From SHAN690 sp040221375 (GTDB taxonomy: Bacteria; Bacteroidota; Bacteroidia; Flavobacteriales_G; Salibacteraceae), in assembly GCA_040221375.1 (NCBI GenBank), contig JAVKEP010000015.1:62001-126000 (forward strand): a stretch of DNA of 64,000 bases. Direction: 5' to 3'. Below are positions 27,987 to 36,565 of this stretch, piece after piece; the first letter of the stretch is position 1, and each line of letters starts with the position of its first letter. Made by a program: the position numbers and the translations under genes. The notes beneath the pieces are model-generated. The model was not told the DNA's origin and did no database searches. It saw only the letters and a list, made by a program, of their open reading frames with translations.

Positions 27987-28001
27987 GGTTAGGTTAGGTT
28001 A
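27987..28001 (-). repeat. Three GGTTA pentamers just before the adhesin start
   Basis: The plus strand has GGTTA repeated three times at 27987-28001; read on the coding strand, TAACC x3 ends 5 bp before the adhesin ATG. This is the ribosome-binding region. Slippage here would alter the leader but not the reading frame. Only three copies are present, so variation is speculative. Confidence 0.5.
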
Positions 28002-28201
28002 ACAGCCTTTTGTTAATAGAAAAGTCACCGAAGATATCTAGCAAGACGATTTGTTGTTCCGTTAGGAAGCTCCAAATTCATTATATATCGATTAATTCTA
28101 GTATTCGTAAGACAAATGCCTTCAATCCGATGTCGAGAGGTGTTGAGTTGAATTTTTTATAGAAATTATGTAATACTTATTATTATAATCAGATATTTGC
28201 A

Positions 28202-28216
28202 GCCGATTTAATCGGC
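28202..28216 (+). promoter_or_regulatory. Small palindromic hairpin in the rpsP leader
   Basis: GCCGAT (28202-28207), TTA and ATCGGC (28211-28216) form a compact hairpin about 35 bp before rpsP. It could be an mRNA leader structure or a protein-binding palindrome. The surrounding 27982-28251 is AT-rich and otherwise contains no gene that I can see. Confidence 0.3.
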
Positions 28217-28251
28217 CAGTTTTCGCAACGAATAGATTACACCATATATAG

Positions 28252-29028
28252 ATGTCAACACGTATTAGACTTCAGCGCCACGGTAAGAAAGGAAAACCAT
28301 TTTTCCACATCGTCGTAGCTGACCAACGATCAAAGAGAGACGGACGTTTCATCGAAAAGATCGGAACTTACAATCCTAACACTAACCCAGCAACCATCGT
28401 TTTAGACTTTGAAAAGAGTCTAGATTGGATTCAAAAGGGTGCTCAACCGTCAGACACAGCTCGTGCTATTTTGTCGTACAGAGGTGTATTGATGATGGAC
28501 CACCTCAAGAGGGGTGTGGTAAAAGGCGCACTTACTGAAGACCAGGCAAAAGCCAAGTTTGATAAGTGGCTTGAGGACAAAGAAGGAAACATTCAGAAAA
28601 AGCGTGATGGCTTAGCATCTTCGGCCGCTGACGAACGCAAAGCTAGATTGGCAGCAGAAAGAGAAGCCAACGAAGCACGTATTGCAAGTTTGTCCGCACA
28701 AGAAGAAGCAGCAGAGGAATCTGCTGAAGCAGCTGAAGCAGCTGAAGGGGCGGTTGAGACTATGGCTGATGCAGCAACAGACGCAGCAGAGGCGGTAGTA
28801 GACGCAGCTGAATCGGCAGTTGAAGCCGTTGTGGAAGCTGTTGAAGAAGTAGCCGATGCCATCACTCCAACAGAAGAGGCACCAGCCGAACCTGCCAAAG
28901 AAGAGACGCCTGCCGAAGAGACGAAGGCTGAAGCTTCTGCAGAAGAGGCAAAAGAAGAGGCACCTGCCGCTGAGACCAAGGCAGAGGAGACTCCAGCCGA
29001 AGGAGAAGAAGAGAAAAAAGAAGCCTGA
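28252..29028 (+). CDS. rpsP: 30S ribosomal protein S16 with very long acidic tail
   Basis: Small-subunit ribosomal protein. The first ~85 residues are the S16 fold (TRIRLQRHGKKGKPFFHIVVAD, RFIEKIGTYNPNTNP, KRGVVKGALTEDQAKAKFDKW). The protein then continues to 258 residues, against 80-90 in most bacteria. A basic helix leads into an Ala/Glu-rich, low-complexity tail from about 120 (EEAAEESAEAAEAAEG, then PAEE/KAEE-type repeats). Bacteroidota S16 proteins often have an extension, but this one is notably long and acidic. A clear terminator follows the gene and separates it from rimM, which starts 56 bp downstream. Confidence 0.93.
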   Translation: MSTRIRLQRHGKKGKPFFHIVVADQRSKRDGRFIEKIGTYNPNTNPATIVLDFEKSLDWIQKGAQPSDTARAILSYRGVLMMDHLKRGVVKGALTEDQAKAKFDKWLEDKEGNIQKKRDGLASSAADERKARLAAEREANEARIASLSAQEEAAEESAEAAEAAEGAVETMADAATDAAEAVVDAAESAVEAVVEAVEEVADAITPTEEAPAEPAKEETPAEETKAEASAEEAKEEAPAAETKAEETPAEGEEEKKEA

Positions 29029-29052
29029 TAGTAGGCTCCACCGATAAGTAAG

Positions 29053-29078
29053 CCCCGACCCGAGTGTCGGGGTTTTTT
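29053..29078 (+). terminator. Terminator between rpsP and rimM
   Basis: CCCCGAC (29053-29059) pairs with GTCGGGG (29066-29072), followed by six Ts. It lies only 5 bp before the rimM ATG. Partial read-through would set a lower level of RimM than of S16. Confidence 0.8.
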
Positions 29079-29083
29079 ATACC

Positions 29084-29581
29084 ATGAAATTTACTGAGAT
29101 AGGCGTCATAGTTAAACCCCACGGACTGAAAGGAGCCGTTGTGGTAAAGGCCGAAGTTGCGTACAATGCGCAATTCAGAGAATTCGAATTGCTTTACTTG
29201 AATCAGTTCGAATCTAAGGTGCCATATGCCATCGATGACTTAGCAGTGCTCAGCACGACCACCTTTAAGCTGACACTGCGCGGGGTGGATACGGTGGCAA
29301 AGGCTGAAGCCTTAAGAGGAACAGTAATTTTTCAGCAGAATGACCTGTTGTCCTTTTCCGATGAAGTCGATTGGGTGGGGATGAACGTCGTGAACAAGGA
29401 TGGCCATGCGATCGGAGAAGTGGTGGATACCGTTGAGAACAAGGCTCAATTATTACTGGTGGTAACGTCGAAAGCCGGAGAAGAGCAGTATATTCCGTTG
29501 GTCGAAGCCTTTATAGTAAAAATAGACTTGAAGGAGGGAAGCATCACCCTGGACCTACCGGAGGGATTGCTAGACTTGTAA
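29084..29581 (+). CDS. rimM: 16S rRNA processing protein RimM
   Basis: Assembly factor for the 30S head that works next to S19. The 165-residue length is typical. The N-terminal domain has the family start IGVIVKPHGLKGAVVVK. The C-terminal PRC-barrel has VGMNVVNKDGHAIGEVVDTVEN and QYIPLVEAFIVKIDLKEGSI. It follows rpsP as in many bacteria, but trmD and rplS do not follow. The next gene is convergent, with no space between the two stop codons. Confidence 0.95.
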   Translation: MKFTEIGVIVKPHGLKGAVVVKAEVAYNAQFREFELLYLNQFESKVPYAIDDLAVLSTTTFKLTLRGVDTVAKAEALRGTVIFQQNDLLSFSDEVDWVGMNVVNKDGHAIGEVVDTVENKAQLLLVVTSKAGEEQYIPLVEAFIVKIDLKEGSITLDLPEGLLDL

Positions 29582-29941
29582 CTACGAATCGTCGCTTTCT
29601 TCCTTGTTCGACGCTCCAAGTTCGTCAAAACTGATGTCAGTGAATTGGTTGTTTAACTTAGACTCAAGCTCGTTGCTCTGTTCTTTGTTCAACTCGATGA
29701 TTTTCTTGAACGAATCACCCAAGGCATCCGAAAATTTCTCAAAATCTTCTTTGTATAGGAAGATCTTGTGTTTTTGATAACTCACGCTGCCATCGTCATT
29801 GAAGCGCTTTTTACTTTCGGTAATGGTGAGGTAGTAGTCGTTGTTCTTCGTAGCTCGTATGTCGAAAAAGTAAGTCCTTTTACCCGCCCTTACTGCATTC
29901 GCGTATATCTCATCGCGCTCGTTTCCACCAGTATCTTCCAT
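29582..29941 (-). CDS. DUF3276 PUR-type nucleic-acid-binding protein
   Basis: 119 residues. The core AGKRTYFFDIRATKNNDYYLTITESKKR and KHKIFLYKEDFEKFSDAL matches DUF3276, a Bacteroidota-wide family related to Pur-alpha proteins that bind single-stranded DNA or RNA. The C-terminal third is acidic and probably unstructured. The cellular role is not established. It is a single gene, tail to tail with rimM and upstream of the ABC exporter on the same strand. Confidence 0.88.
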   Translation of the reverse strand: MEDTGGNERDEIYANAVRAGKRTYFFDIRATKNNDYYLTITESKKRFNDDGSVSYQKHKIFLYKEDFEKFSDALGDSFKKIIELNKEQSNELESKLNNQFTDISFDELGASNKEESDDS

Positions 29942-30012
29942 TCCTCGTTCGATTATTGCTTCTAACCCATCACGGACCTAGACAAATCTAAAAAAATAAT
30001 GGAATGACCCGC

Positions 30013-31809
30013 TCAGTCCAAAGAACGCATCGTTTCGAGTTGCTGTTGTTCATGAATGTCAAAGTAAACCCCCTGCTTATCAATAAGTTGAGAATGATTC
30101 CCCTGTTCAATAATTCGACCTTCTTCCAAGACAATGATCTTGTCGCAGTGCTTGACCGACGAAACTCGATGGCTGATTATGACCGTGGTTTTGCCTTCCA
30201 TCAAGTCACGTAGGTTCCGCAATATCTTTTCTTCGGTCTCGGTATCTACGGCCGACAAGCAATCGTCGAAAATAAGTATGTGGGGTTCCTTGATGATTGC
30301 CCGTGCAATGGAGATGCGTTGTTTTTGTCCACCTGACAGCGTAATGCCTCGCTCTCCAACCCGTGTCTCAAACCCTTTGGGAAACTCCTCAATGTTATGC
30401 CTCACTTGTGCTTCATCTGCAGCTTTGAAGACTGCCGAGCTGTCATCATTCGAAATCGTAGTGCTGAAGGCAATGTTGTTGTTGATGGTGTCAGAAAACA
30501 GAAATACTTCTTGTGGAACATAGCCAATGCTGCTCCTGAACGTATCCAAATTGATGGATTTTATATCGGCATCATCAATCAGAACGCTGCCTGATACGGT
30601 GTCGTAAAGCCTGCAAATGAGATTGGCTATGGTCGATTTTCCAGATCCGGTGTGCCCAACAATGGCGATGCTTTCACCGGGTTGAACATCGAAGGAGACA
30701 TTGTCCAAAGCTCGAACCCCGCTATCAGGATAGTCGAAGGTCACCGACTTGAATTCAATTTTCCCACGAACGGATCCTTCAGAATTCGACGGATTGATGA
30801 TGTCTTCCTCTGCCTCTAAAAATTCGTTGATCCTTTTCTGGCTAGCTGCTGCCCGTTGTACGAGCGATGTAACCCAACCCACCGAGGCAACAGGCCACGT
30901 GAGCATATTGACGTAGATCACAAATTCGGCAATGTTACCCGCAGATATTTTTCCCTCAAGAGTTAACCTTCCTCCGATGTAGATGGTCAGAATCGTAGAA
31001 ACTCCGATCAATAGAATCATCGCCGGTAAAAACAATGCATTGATCCTGACCAAATCGAGGTTTGAATCTTTGTACGAATTGCATTGTTCGGTGAATTCAT
31101 GCTCGCGTTCTGCAAGCCGGTTGTAGGCTTTGATCACCCGAATCCCACTGAATGCTTCTTGTACGAACGAAGAAAGATCGCTCAGTTTTTCTTGAACAAC
31201 CTCACTGCGCTGGTTGATTTCCCGGCTTACCCAGTAAATGAGGACGGATAGAATGGGTAGAGGAGTGAGTACATAGATGGTCAAGGTCGGATTTACACTG
31301 ATCATCGTTAGAATGACCATGACAAAAAGTACGATCAAGTTGATGGTGTACATGATCGCTGGACCGATGTACATGCGCACCCGACTCACATCCTCGCTGA
31401 TTCGGTTCATCAGATCTCCCGTGTTGTTGCGCTTGTAAAAGGCCATGTGCAGCCTCTGATACTTGTCGAAGACTTCATTCTTCAAGTCGTACTCAATGAG
31501 CCGGCTCATGACGATGATGGTCTGTCGCATCAAATACAAAAAGAATCCCTTAACGATCGATAGGCCGATCACGAGACCCGCGAAGAGGAACACCGCCTTG
31601 GTCAGAATAGAAACGTAGCCTTCGGAGATTCCTTCTGCGTCAAAGGCAGGATATACCGCGATGGTGTCTTGCACAAAATCGATGGCGTAGCGGATTACCT
31701 GGGCCGGAAAGATGGCAAAGAGGTTGGAAATGACAACGAATAACGTGCCCCCTAATAAGTGCCATTTGTACTTTCTGAAGTACTTGTTGATGTGTGCTAA
31801 ATCCTTCAT
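30013..31809 (-). CDS. ABC transporter, fused permease and ATPase (exporter type)
   Basis: Inner-membrane half-transporter of 598 residues that would work as a dimer. Six membrane helices span ~20-310. The nucleotide-binding domain has Walker A GHTGSGKS at 385-392, signature LSGGQ at 491-495 and Walker B ILIFDD at 511-516. The usual catalytic Glu after Walker B is Asp516, as in MdlA-like exporters. The H-loop is ISHRVSSV. The ATG at 31809 is preferred, since an upstream ATG would add 49 poor-quality residues and overlap the divergent dehydrogenase. The substrate (lipid or drug) is unknown. Confidence 0.92.
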   Translation of the reverse strand: MKDLAHINKYFRKYKWHLLGGTLFVVISNLFAIFPAQVIRYAIDFVQDTIAVYPAFDAEGISEGYVSILTKAVFLFAGLVIGLSIVKGFFLYLMRQTIIVMSRLIEYDLKNEVFDKYQRLHMAFYKRNNTGDLMNRISEDVSRVRMYIGPAIMYTINLIVLFVMVILTMISVNPTLTIYVLTPLPILSVLIYWVSREINQRSEVVQEKLSDLSSFVQEAFSGIRVIKAYNRLAEREHEFTEQCNSYKDSNLDLVRINALFLPAMILLIGVSTILTIYIGGRLTLEGKISAGNIAEFVIYVNMLTWPVASVGWVTSLVQRAAASQKRINEFLEAEEDIINPSNSEGSVRGKIEFKSVTFDYPDSGVRALDNVSFDVQPGESIAIVGHTGSGKSTIANLICRLYDTVSGSVLIDDADIKSINLDTFRSSIGYVPQEVFLFSDTINNNIAFSTTISNDDSSAVFKAADEAQVRHNIEEFPKGFETRVGERGITLSGGQKQRISIARAIIKEPHILIFDDCLSAVDTETEEKILRNLRDLMEGKTTVIISHRVSSVKHCDKIIVLEEGRIIEQGNHSQLIDKQGVYFDIHEQQQLETMRSLD

Positions 31810-31830
31810 TTTACCTTCCGCCTGTTTCCC

Positions 31831-31860
31831 TTGTGTGCTTTCCGAATAAATATACTTTTG
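31831..31860 (+). promoter_or_regulatory. Promoter of the leucine dehydrogenase gene
   Basis: TTG at 31831-31833, a 19-bp spacer and TACTTTTG at 31853-31860 exactly match the Bacteroidota consensus TTG-N17-23-TAnnTTTG. The downstream leader to the GTG start is about 67 nt. Confidence 0.6.
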
Positions 31861-31934
31861 CCGCGCCGTGGTTGGCAAATGTAATCGAACACCAAAGAGA
31901 CCATTTATAACAAGTTCTTTAAAATTTAGTTGAC

Positions 31935-33017
31935 GTGGAAATTCAAGCAAATGCACCGCTAGTCCAGATGGAAAAAATGGGACACGAACAGATTCTTTTC
32001 TGCAGTGATCCTGCCACCGGACTAAAGGCCATCATCGGTATTCATAATACCGTGCTCGGACCAGCTTTAGGAGGTACCCGCATGTGGAATTATGCTTCAG
32101 AGGATGAGGCGCTGACCGACGTGTTGCGTCTTTCACGAGGAATGTCGTACAAAGCGGCGATTTCTGGACTCAACTTAGGAGGCGGAAAAGCCGTAATCAT
32201 TGGTGATTCAAGAAAAATCAAAAACGAGGCGCTCATGCGACGCTTCGGCACATTCGTAGATTCGTTAGGAGGAAAGTACATCACCGCTGAAGACGTGGGT
32301 ATGACCACCAAAGACATGGAGTACATCCACATGGAAACAGAACATGTGGTGGGCATTCCTGAATCTTTAGGTGGGGGTGGAGACCCTTCTCCTGTTACGG
32401 CTTACGGCGTTTACATGGGCATGAAGGCGGCCGCTAAAAAGGCCTATGGAAGTGAAATTCTTCAAGACAAAAGGGTATTGGTTCAAGGCGCTGGTCACGT
32501 CGGAAGCTACCTCGTAGATCACCTCGTGAAAGAAGGGGCAAAGGTGATGATCGCCGACATTTATCAAAACAAAATCAAGGAAGTAATCGAACGTCATTCC
32601 GGCGTCGAAGTAGTCAATGCCGATGAAGTCGCAGCCATCGATATGGACATCTATGCTCCTTGTGCGCTTGGAGCCACGCTGAATGACCAATCCATCCCGA
32701 TGCTCAAGTGCCAAATCATTGCAGGGGCAGCCAATAACCAATTGGCAGAAGAAGAAAAACACGGTAAGATGTTGTTAGAGAGAGGCATCATCTACGCTCC
32801 GGATTTTCTCATCAATGCCGGTGGACTGATCAATTGTTACAGCGAACTAGAAGGGTACAACCGCGAGCGGGCACTCGAACAAGCCGAAAACATTTATGAA
32901 ACCACGATGACGGTGCTAGAAAATGCACAGACTTTCGGAAAGCCGACCTATCAAATCGCCAATGAAATGGCCGAACAACGCATCGAACAAATCGCACAAA
33001 TCCACCGAAGCCTGTAA
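31935..33017 (+). CDS. Leucine (Glu/Leu/Phe/Val family) dehydrogenase
   Basis: NAD-dependent oxidative deaminase that converts leucine or other branched-chain amino acids to the 2-oxo acid and ammonia. 360 residues. The family start HNTVLGPALGGTRMW is followed by the substrate and catalytic lysines in SYKAAISGLNLGGGK (Lys73, Lys85). The dinucleotide-binding motif is VQGAGHVGSYLVDHL near 180. It begins with GTG at 31935; an ATG 33 bp later is possible. Its stop overlaps the nusB ATG by one base (TAATG), so the two are probably co-translated. Confidence 0.92.
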   Translation: MEIQANAPLVQMEKMGHEQILFCSDPATGLKAIIGIHNTVLGPALGGTRMWNYASEDEALTDVLRLSRGMSYKAAISGLNLGGGKAVIIGDSRKIKNEALMRRFGTFVDSLGGKYITAEDVGMTTKDMEYIHMETEHVVGIPESLGGGGDPSPVTAYGVYMGMKAAAKKAYGSEILQDKRVLVQGAGHVGSYLVDHLVKEGAKVMIADIYQNKIKEVIERHSGVEVVNADEVAAIDMDIYAPCALGATLNDQSIPMLKCQIIAGAANNQLAEEEKHGKMLLERGIIYAPDFLINAGGLINCYSELEGYNRERALEQAENIYETTMTVLENAQTFGKPTYQIANEMAEQRIEQIAQIHRSL

Positions 33018-33988
33018 TGAATAAAGGATTGCCAACATTGGTCAACCGACGCTACCTGAGAATCAAGGTGTTTCAGGCGATTTATGCGTACCAGCGAACG
33101 CCCGAAGCGGATCTTGTAAAGATGGAACGCGAGATGTTCGAAAGCATCAATCGCTTGTATACACTCTATCTCTACCTCGTGAAGCTGCTCATGCAGGTTG
33201 GGGTAGTTGCAGAAGAGATTTCACAACAAGGAATGCGCAAGAACTTGCCGACAACTGAAGAATTGAATCCGAATAGACGATTTATTGAGAACCGCGTATT
33301 CAAGCAATTGAAAGAGAACGTTCAGTTGCAAAAATTGATGGAGAAGGCGAAGATCAATTGGAAAGACGAGCACGACGACATCCGTAAAATCTTTAAAGCC
33401 TTCAGAGAGGACGAACAGTACAAGCTTTATATGATTCGGGAAGACAACAACCTTCAGCTCGATAAGGAGATCCTCGTGTATCTTTTCCGGGAGCACTTAG
33501 GCGTCAATGATGTTGTGCACTCAGCCTTGGAAGAAAAAGACATCTATTGGCAAGACGATCTTCCGATTGCTGCATTGACCGTGCTCAAAACCATCCATGC
33601 TATGCCCGAAGGGGATACTGCAAATAGTACTGTGCTCGCCGACTTGTACAAAGACAAAAAGGAAGACCAAAGTTTTGCCAAAGAACTCCTACGTAAGACG
33701 ATTCAATTTGCTCCTGAATATGCTGAATTGATCGCAAGCAAAGCGGATAATTGGGAGAGCGAACGCATCGCCCTTCTAGACCTGATTATGATGCAAATGG
33801 GCTTGGCAGAATTGGAGCATTTCGCGACGATTCCAGTAAAGGTAACGCTGAATGAGTACATAGAATTGGCGAAATCGTACAGCACGCCGAAGAGCAAGGT
33901 GTTTATCAATGGCGTGTTAGACAAGCTCGTGCTCGACATGAAGAAATCTGAGCGAATCAATAAGCGGGGACGAGGCTTGTTGGAGTGA
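33017..33988 (+). CDS. nusB: Transcription antitermination factor NusB
   Basis: RNA-binding factor that, with NusE/S10, prevents early termination on rRNA operons. 323 residues, about twice the length of proteobacterial NusB because of an N-terminal region common in Bacteroidota (RRYLRIKVFQAIYAYQRTPEADL). The classic NusB helical domain occupies the last ~140 residues (ELLRKTIQFAPEYAELI, NWESERIALLDLIMMQMGLAEL, TLNEYIELAKSYSTPKS). It heads a run, nusB-DUF1573-yajC-YbbR-coaE, seen widely in the phylum. Confidence 0.93.
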   Translation: MNKGLPTLVNRRYLRIKVFQAIYAYQRTPEADLVKMEREMFESINRLYTLYLYLVKLLMQVGVVAEEISQQGMRKNLPTTEELNPNRRFIENRVFKQLKENVQLQKLMEKAKINWKDEHDDIRKIFKAFREDEQYKLYMIREDNNLQLDKEILVYLFREHLGVNDVVHSALEEKDIYWQDDLPIAALTVLKTIHAMPEGDTANSTVLADLYKDKKEDQSFAKELLRKTIQFAPEYAELIASKADNWESERIALLDLIMMQMGLAELEHFATIPVKVTLNEYIELAKSYSTPKSKVFINGVLDKLVLDMKKSERINKRGRGLLE

Positions 33989-34069
33989 ATTGTTAACTAA
34001 AAGCAAAGGTTCAACCACTATGTCATGCCCAAGCTTCTATTTTTGCGCCTCACATTAAAAAGAAGATCA

Positions 34070-34564
34070 ATGAACAGAATTCTAATGAGCACCCTAATTG
34101 CAGCTTCACTGTTGCTAGCTGCTTGTGACGGAGCCTCATCACCTGAGGGAGGGGAAGGAAATATTACAACCCAAAATGTAGAAGCAACAACGGCCATCAC
34201 TTTTGAAAGCGATGTTTTCGATTTTGGCTCCATCACACAAGGAGAGAAGGTAACGCACTCGTTTCATTTCACCAACACTGGCAACGCGGATTTGGTGATC
34301 GTCTCGGCAAAAGGTAGCTGCGGATGCACCGTTCCTGAATGGCCTAGAGAACCCATCGCACCCGGAGCGAAAGGAGAGGTCAAAGTGGTGTTTAACAGCG
34401 AGGGTAAAAAAGGAAAACAGCACAAGCGCGTTTCCATCATCGCCAACACAGAACCAGCGACTTCTGCGGTTACATTAAAGGGTGATGTAATTGTTCCTAT
34501 CGCTGAAGGAATGGAAGAAGTTGAAACCGAACTAGAGCCGTCCACCGAGGGTTCAGAAGAATAA
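34070..34564 (+). CDS. DUF1573 lipoprotein
   Basis: 164 residues from the ATG at 34070, chosen because it begins the signal peptide; an upstream ATG at 34025 would bury it. The lipobox is LLAAC. The middle matches DUF1573: FDFGSITQGEKVTHSFHFTNTGNADLVI, then the Cys pair in KGSCGCTVPEWP, an Ig-like (ASH/Hydin-type) fold. The tail is acidic. Its function is unknown. It stands between nusB and yajC in the conserved order, 6 bp before yajC. Confidence 0.87.
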   Translation: MNRILMSTLIAASLLLAACDGASSPEGGEGNITTQNVEATTAITFESDVFDFGSITQGEKVTHSFHFTNTGNADLVIVSAKGSCGCTVPEWPREPIAPGAKGEVKVVFNSEGKKGKQHKRVSIIANTEPATSAVTLKGDVIVPIAEGMEEVETELEPSTEGSEE

Positions 34565-34570
34565 TAGAAC

Positions 34571-34900
34571 ATGATTCAAAGTATATTTTTACAAGCGGAA
34601 GGGGGAGAGAATCCCATCATGACGTTTTTGCCACTCATCTTGATCGTAGTAGTTTTCTACTTCTTCATGATTCGTCCGCAAACCAAGAAGGCCAAAGAAG
34701 CGAAGAAGTTTCGTGAAGCCCTTTCAAAAGGAGATAAGGTCATCACCATCGGTGGCATCCATGCCAAAGTGGTGGAGGTCAAAGACCAATACTTGGTTCT
34801 TTCCATCGCGAATGGAGTAGAGGTCAAGGTCTCCAAGACGGCCGTGAGCCCTGAATTAAGTACGGGTACTGGCGAAAGCGAGTTGCAGCAGAAAAAATAA
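34571..34900 (+). CDS. yajC: Preprotein translocase subunit YajC
   Basis: Accessory membrane protein of the Sec translocon, associated with SecDF. 109 residues. There is one membrane helix near the N terminus (FLPLILIVVVFYFFMIRPQ) with the family motif FMIRPQTKKAKE. The cytoplasmic domain has LSKGDKVITIGGIHAKVVEV and VSKTAVS. A hairpin terminator follows. Confidence 0.96.
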   Translation: MIQSIFLQAEGGENPIMTFLPLILIVVVFYFFMIRPQTKKAKEAKKFREALSKGDKVITIGGIHAKVVEVKDQYLVLSIANGVEVKVSKTAVSPELSTGTGESELQQKK

Positions 34901-34920
34901 TCGTCTGTATTGATGATGTC

Positions 34921-34953
34921 AAAGCCTCCTCCGGTTTCCGGTCGAGGCTTTTT
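34921..34953 (+). terminator. Terminator after yajC
   Basis: AAAGCCTC (34921-34928) pairs with GAGGCTTT (34944-34951), with a second inner CCGG/CCGG stem (34931-34934 and 34938-34941) and a T-run. It splits the run into nusB-yajC and YbbR-coaE transcripts. Confidence 0.75.
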
Positions 34954-34991
34954 GTTTGTTGATCATTGCATTTAACGTAGGTTTGACAACG

Positions 34992-35981
34992 ATGGCAAGA
35001 GACTCCTTTTTCAGTATCCGCGACATTTTTAGGGACCGCAGAAAACTCACGGTGTTTCTCATTTGTCTCGGACTCTCTCTGTTGAGTTGGATACTCATTT
35101 CTCTTGGGAAAAATTACAATACTACCTTGATTGTTCCTGTCAAGTACCTCAATTTTCCTGAGAATAAAACGCTCCTCAATGATGTCCCCCAAAAACTAGC
35201 AGTAAGCGTAAGTGGAAGCGGATTCGATTTACTGCAGTTCGATCGAAAATTGACCCAAGACACCTTGTTAGTCAATTTAGACAACCTAAAAATCGGGGTA
35301 TACGGCGATTACCAACGAGGCTACTTAGATCAGGCTATCCTTGGAAAGGACCTTCAAGAGCGATTGAAAGGTGCCCTGGCGCTGAATCGAGTGCTCAGCG
35401 ATTCGATTGTGTTTGTGTTCGATTTAAAAGTGGTGAGGACCTTGCCGGTAAAAGCGCGCACCAATTTTACGGTCAAGCAAGGTTTTGTCCAAATTGATTC
35501 AATCCAAATTATTCCTCCAGAGGTAGAAGTGTATGGGGCGTTGTCTGTTTTAGATACCATGAAAGCCATTCACACAGACCTCATTGACCTTGGAGAATTG
35601 AGCAAGAGCAGGACACTCAAGGCCAAGCTTTCCGACGAATGGATAGGGAAAGACGCAAGTACATTGATTGATAGCGTGAAGGTCATAGTGTCCATAGATC
35701 AGCTAACCGAGCGTAGCTTTATGTTGACACCAGCACTCTTGAATGTTCCCGATTCACTCGAAATGTTGACGTTCCCCAGCAGCGTGGAGGCTACCGTGCA
35801 ACTTCCGTTGTCTAAATACGAGGACTTGAATCCGAACGACATCCGTTTATCGGTGGACTTCCTTGACATGGAAGAAGGTTATATGGTATTGCCCGTATCC
35901 ATCGAAGAATGGCCTGTATATGCTCAAGGCATACAAGTTAAACCTGAAAAAGTAGAGATCGTCTTAAGCCGCAAGGAATGA
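34992..35981 (+). CDS. YbbR-like domain protein
   Basis: 329 residues from the ATG at 34992; a TTG 36 bp upstream is possible but weaker. A single N-terminal membrane helix (KLTVFLICLGLSLLSWILISL) anchors the protein. Outside are repeated YbbR-type beta domains (TLIVPVKYLNFPENKTLLNDVPQ..., VRTLPVKARTNFTVKQGFVQ). In Firmicutes, YbbR/CdaR regulates the diadenylate cyclase. No cyclase is adjacent here, so the role is unknown. It overlaps coaE by 4 bp (ATGA). Confidence 0.8.
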   Translation: MARDSFFSIRDIFRDRRKLTVFLICLGLSLLSWILISLGKNYNTTLIVPVKYLNFPENKTLLNDVPQKLAVSVSGSGFDLLQFDRKLTQDTLLVNLDNLKIGVYGDYQRGYLDQAILGKDLQERLKGALALNRVLSDSIVFVFDLKVVRTLPVKARTNFTVKQGFVQIDSIQIIPPEVEVYGALSVLDTMKAIHTDLIDLGELSKSRTLKAKLSDEWIGKDASTLIDSVKVIVSIDQLTERSFMLTPALLNVPDSLEMLTFPSSVEATVQLPLSKYEDLNPNDIRLSVDFLDMEEGYMVLPVSIEEWPVYAQGIQVKPEKVEIVLSRKE

Positions 35982-36565
35982 AACTCGTAGGATTAACCGG
36001 TGGAATTGGAAGCGGGAAAACAACGGTAGCAACGGTGTTTGAGAGCCTCTCCATTCCTGTGTTCAATTCGGATCTCGCAGCGCGCGCTTTGCTTGCTGAA
36101 GATGAGAAGGTGGTGCACTCAGTGATTAACTTGTTGGGAGCCGATGCATATCATCCAGATGGGAGTCCAGATCGAAAACGCATCGCTCAGTTGGTGTTTA
36201 CAGACCCACCTCTGCTCAATGCCTTGAACGCGATTATCCATCCGGCTGTACGTCAATCGACGCTTCAATGGATCGAATCTTTACCTGATTCAGTGGACTA
36301 CTGCATCAAGGAAGCCGCAATTCTATTTGAGAGCGGTGCAGCAGCCCAATGTGACCAAGTGGTTGTAGTCACAGCCAGAACCGATGTGCGCATTGAGAGG
36401 ATCATGGCCAGGGATGACGTAAGTCGGGGTGACGTTGAAGAACGGATGAACAACCAATGGCCCCAAGAGAAGATTGCGGGAATGGCCGATTTCTGCATTG
36501 AGAACAATCCTGAACAATCCCTTATCCAACAAGTACTCGACGTCCACAATGCGTTATCCGCGTAA
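35978..36565 (+). CDS. coaE: Dephospho-CoA kinase
   Basis: Last step of coenzyme A synthesis, phosphorylating the 3'-OH of dephospho-CoA with ATP. 195 residues, the usual length. The P-loop GLTGGIGSGKTT begins at residue 5. The CoA-binding region has FNSDLAARAL, and the lid region is RIMARDDVSRGDVEERMNNQW. It overlaps the YbbR gene by 4 bp and the convergent rlmD by 12 bp at its 3' end. Confidence 0.96.
   Translation: MKLVGLTGGIGSGKTTVATVFESLSIPVFNSDLAARALLAEDEKVVHSVINLLGADAYHPDGSPDRKRIAQLVFTDPPLLNALNAIIHPAVRQSTLQWIESLPDSVDYCIKEAAILFESGAAAQCDQVVVVTARTDVRIERIMARDDVSRGDVEERMNNQWPQEKIAGMADFCIENNPEQSLIQQVLDVHNALSA

Noticed and set aside
28593..28979. A 128-codon Ala/Ser-rich frame antisense to the rpsP tail
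   Set aside because: It mirrors the Ala/Glu repeat on the other strand and has no independent support.
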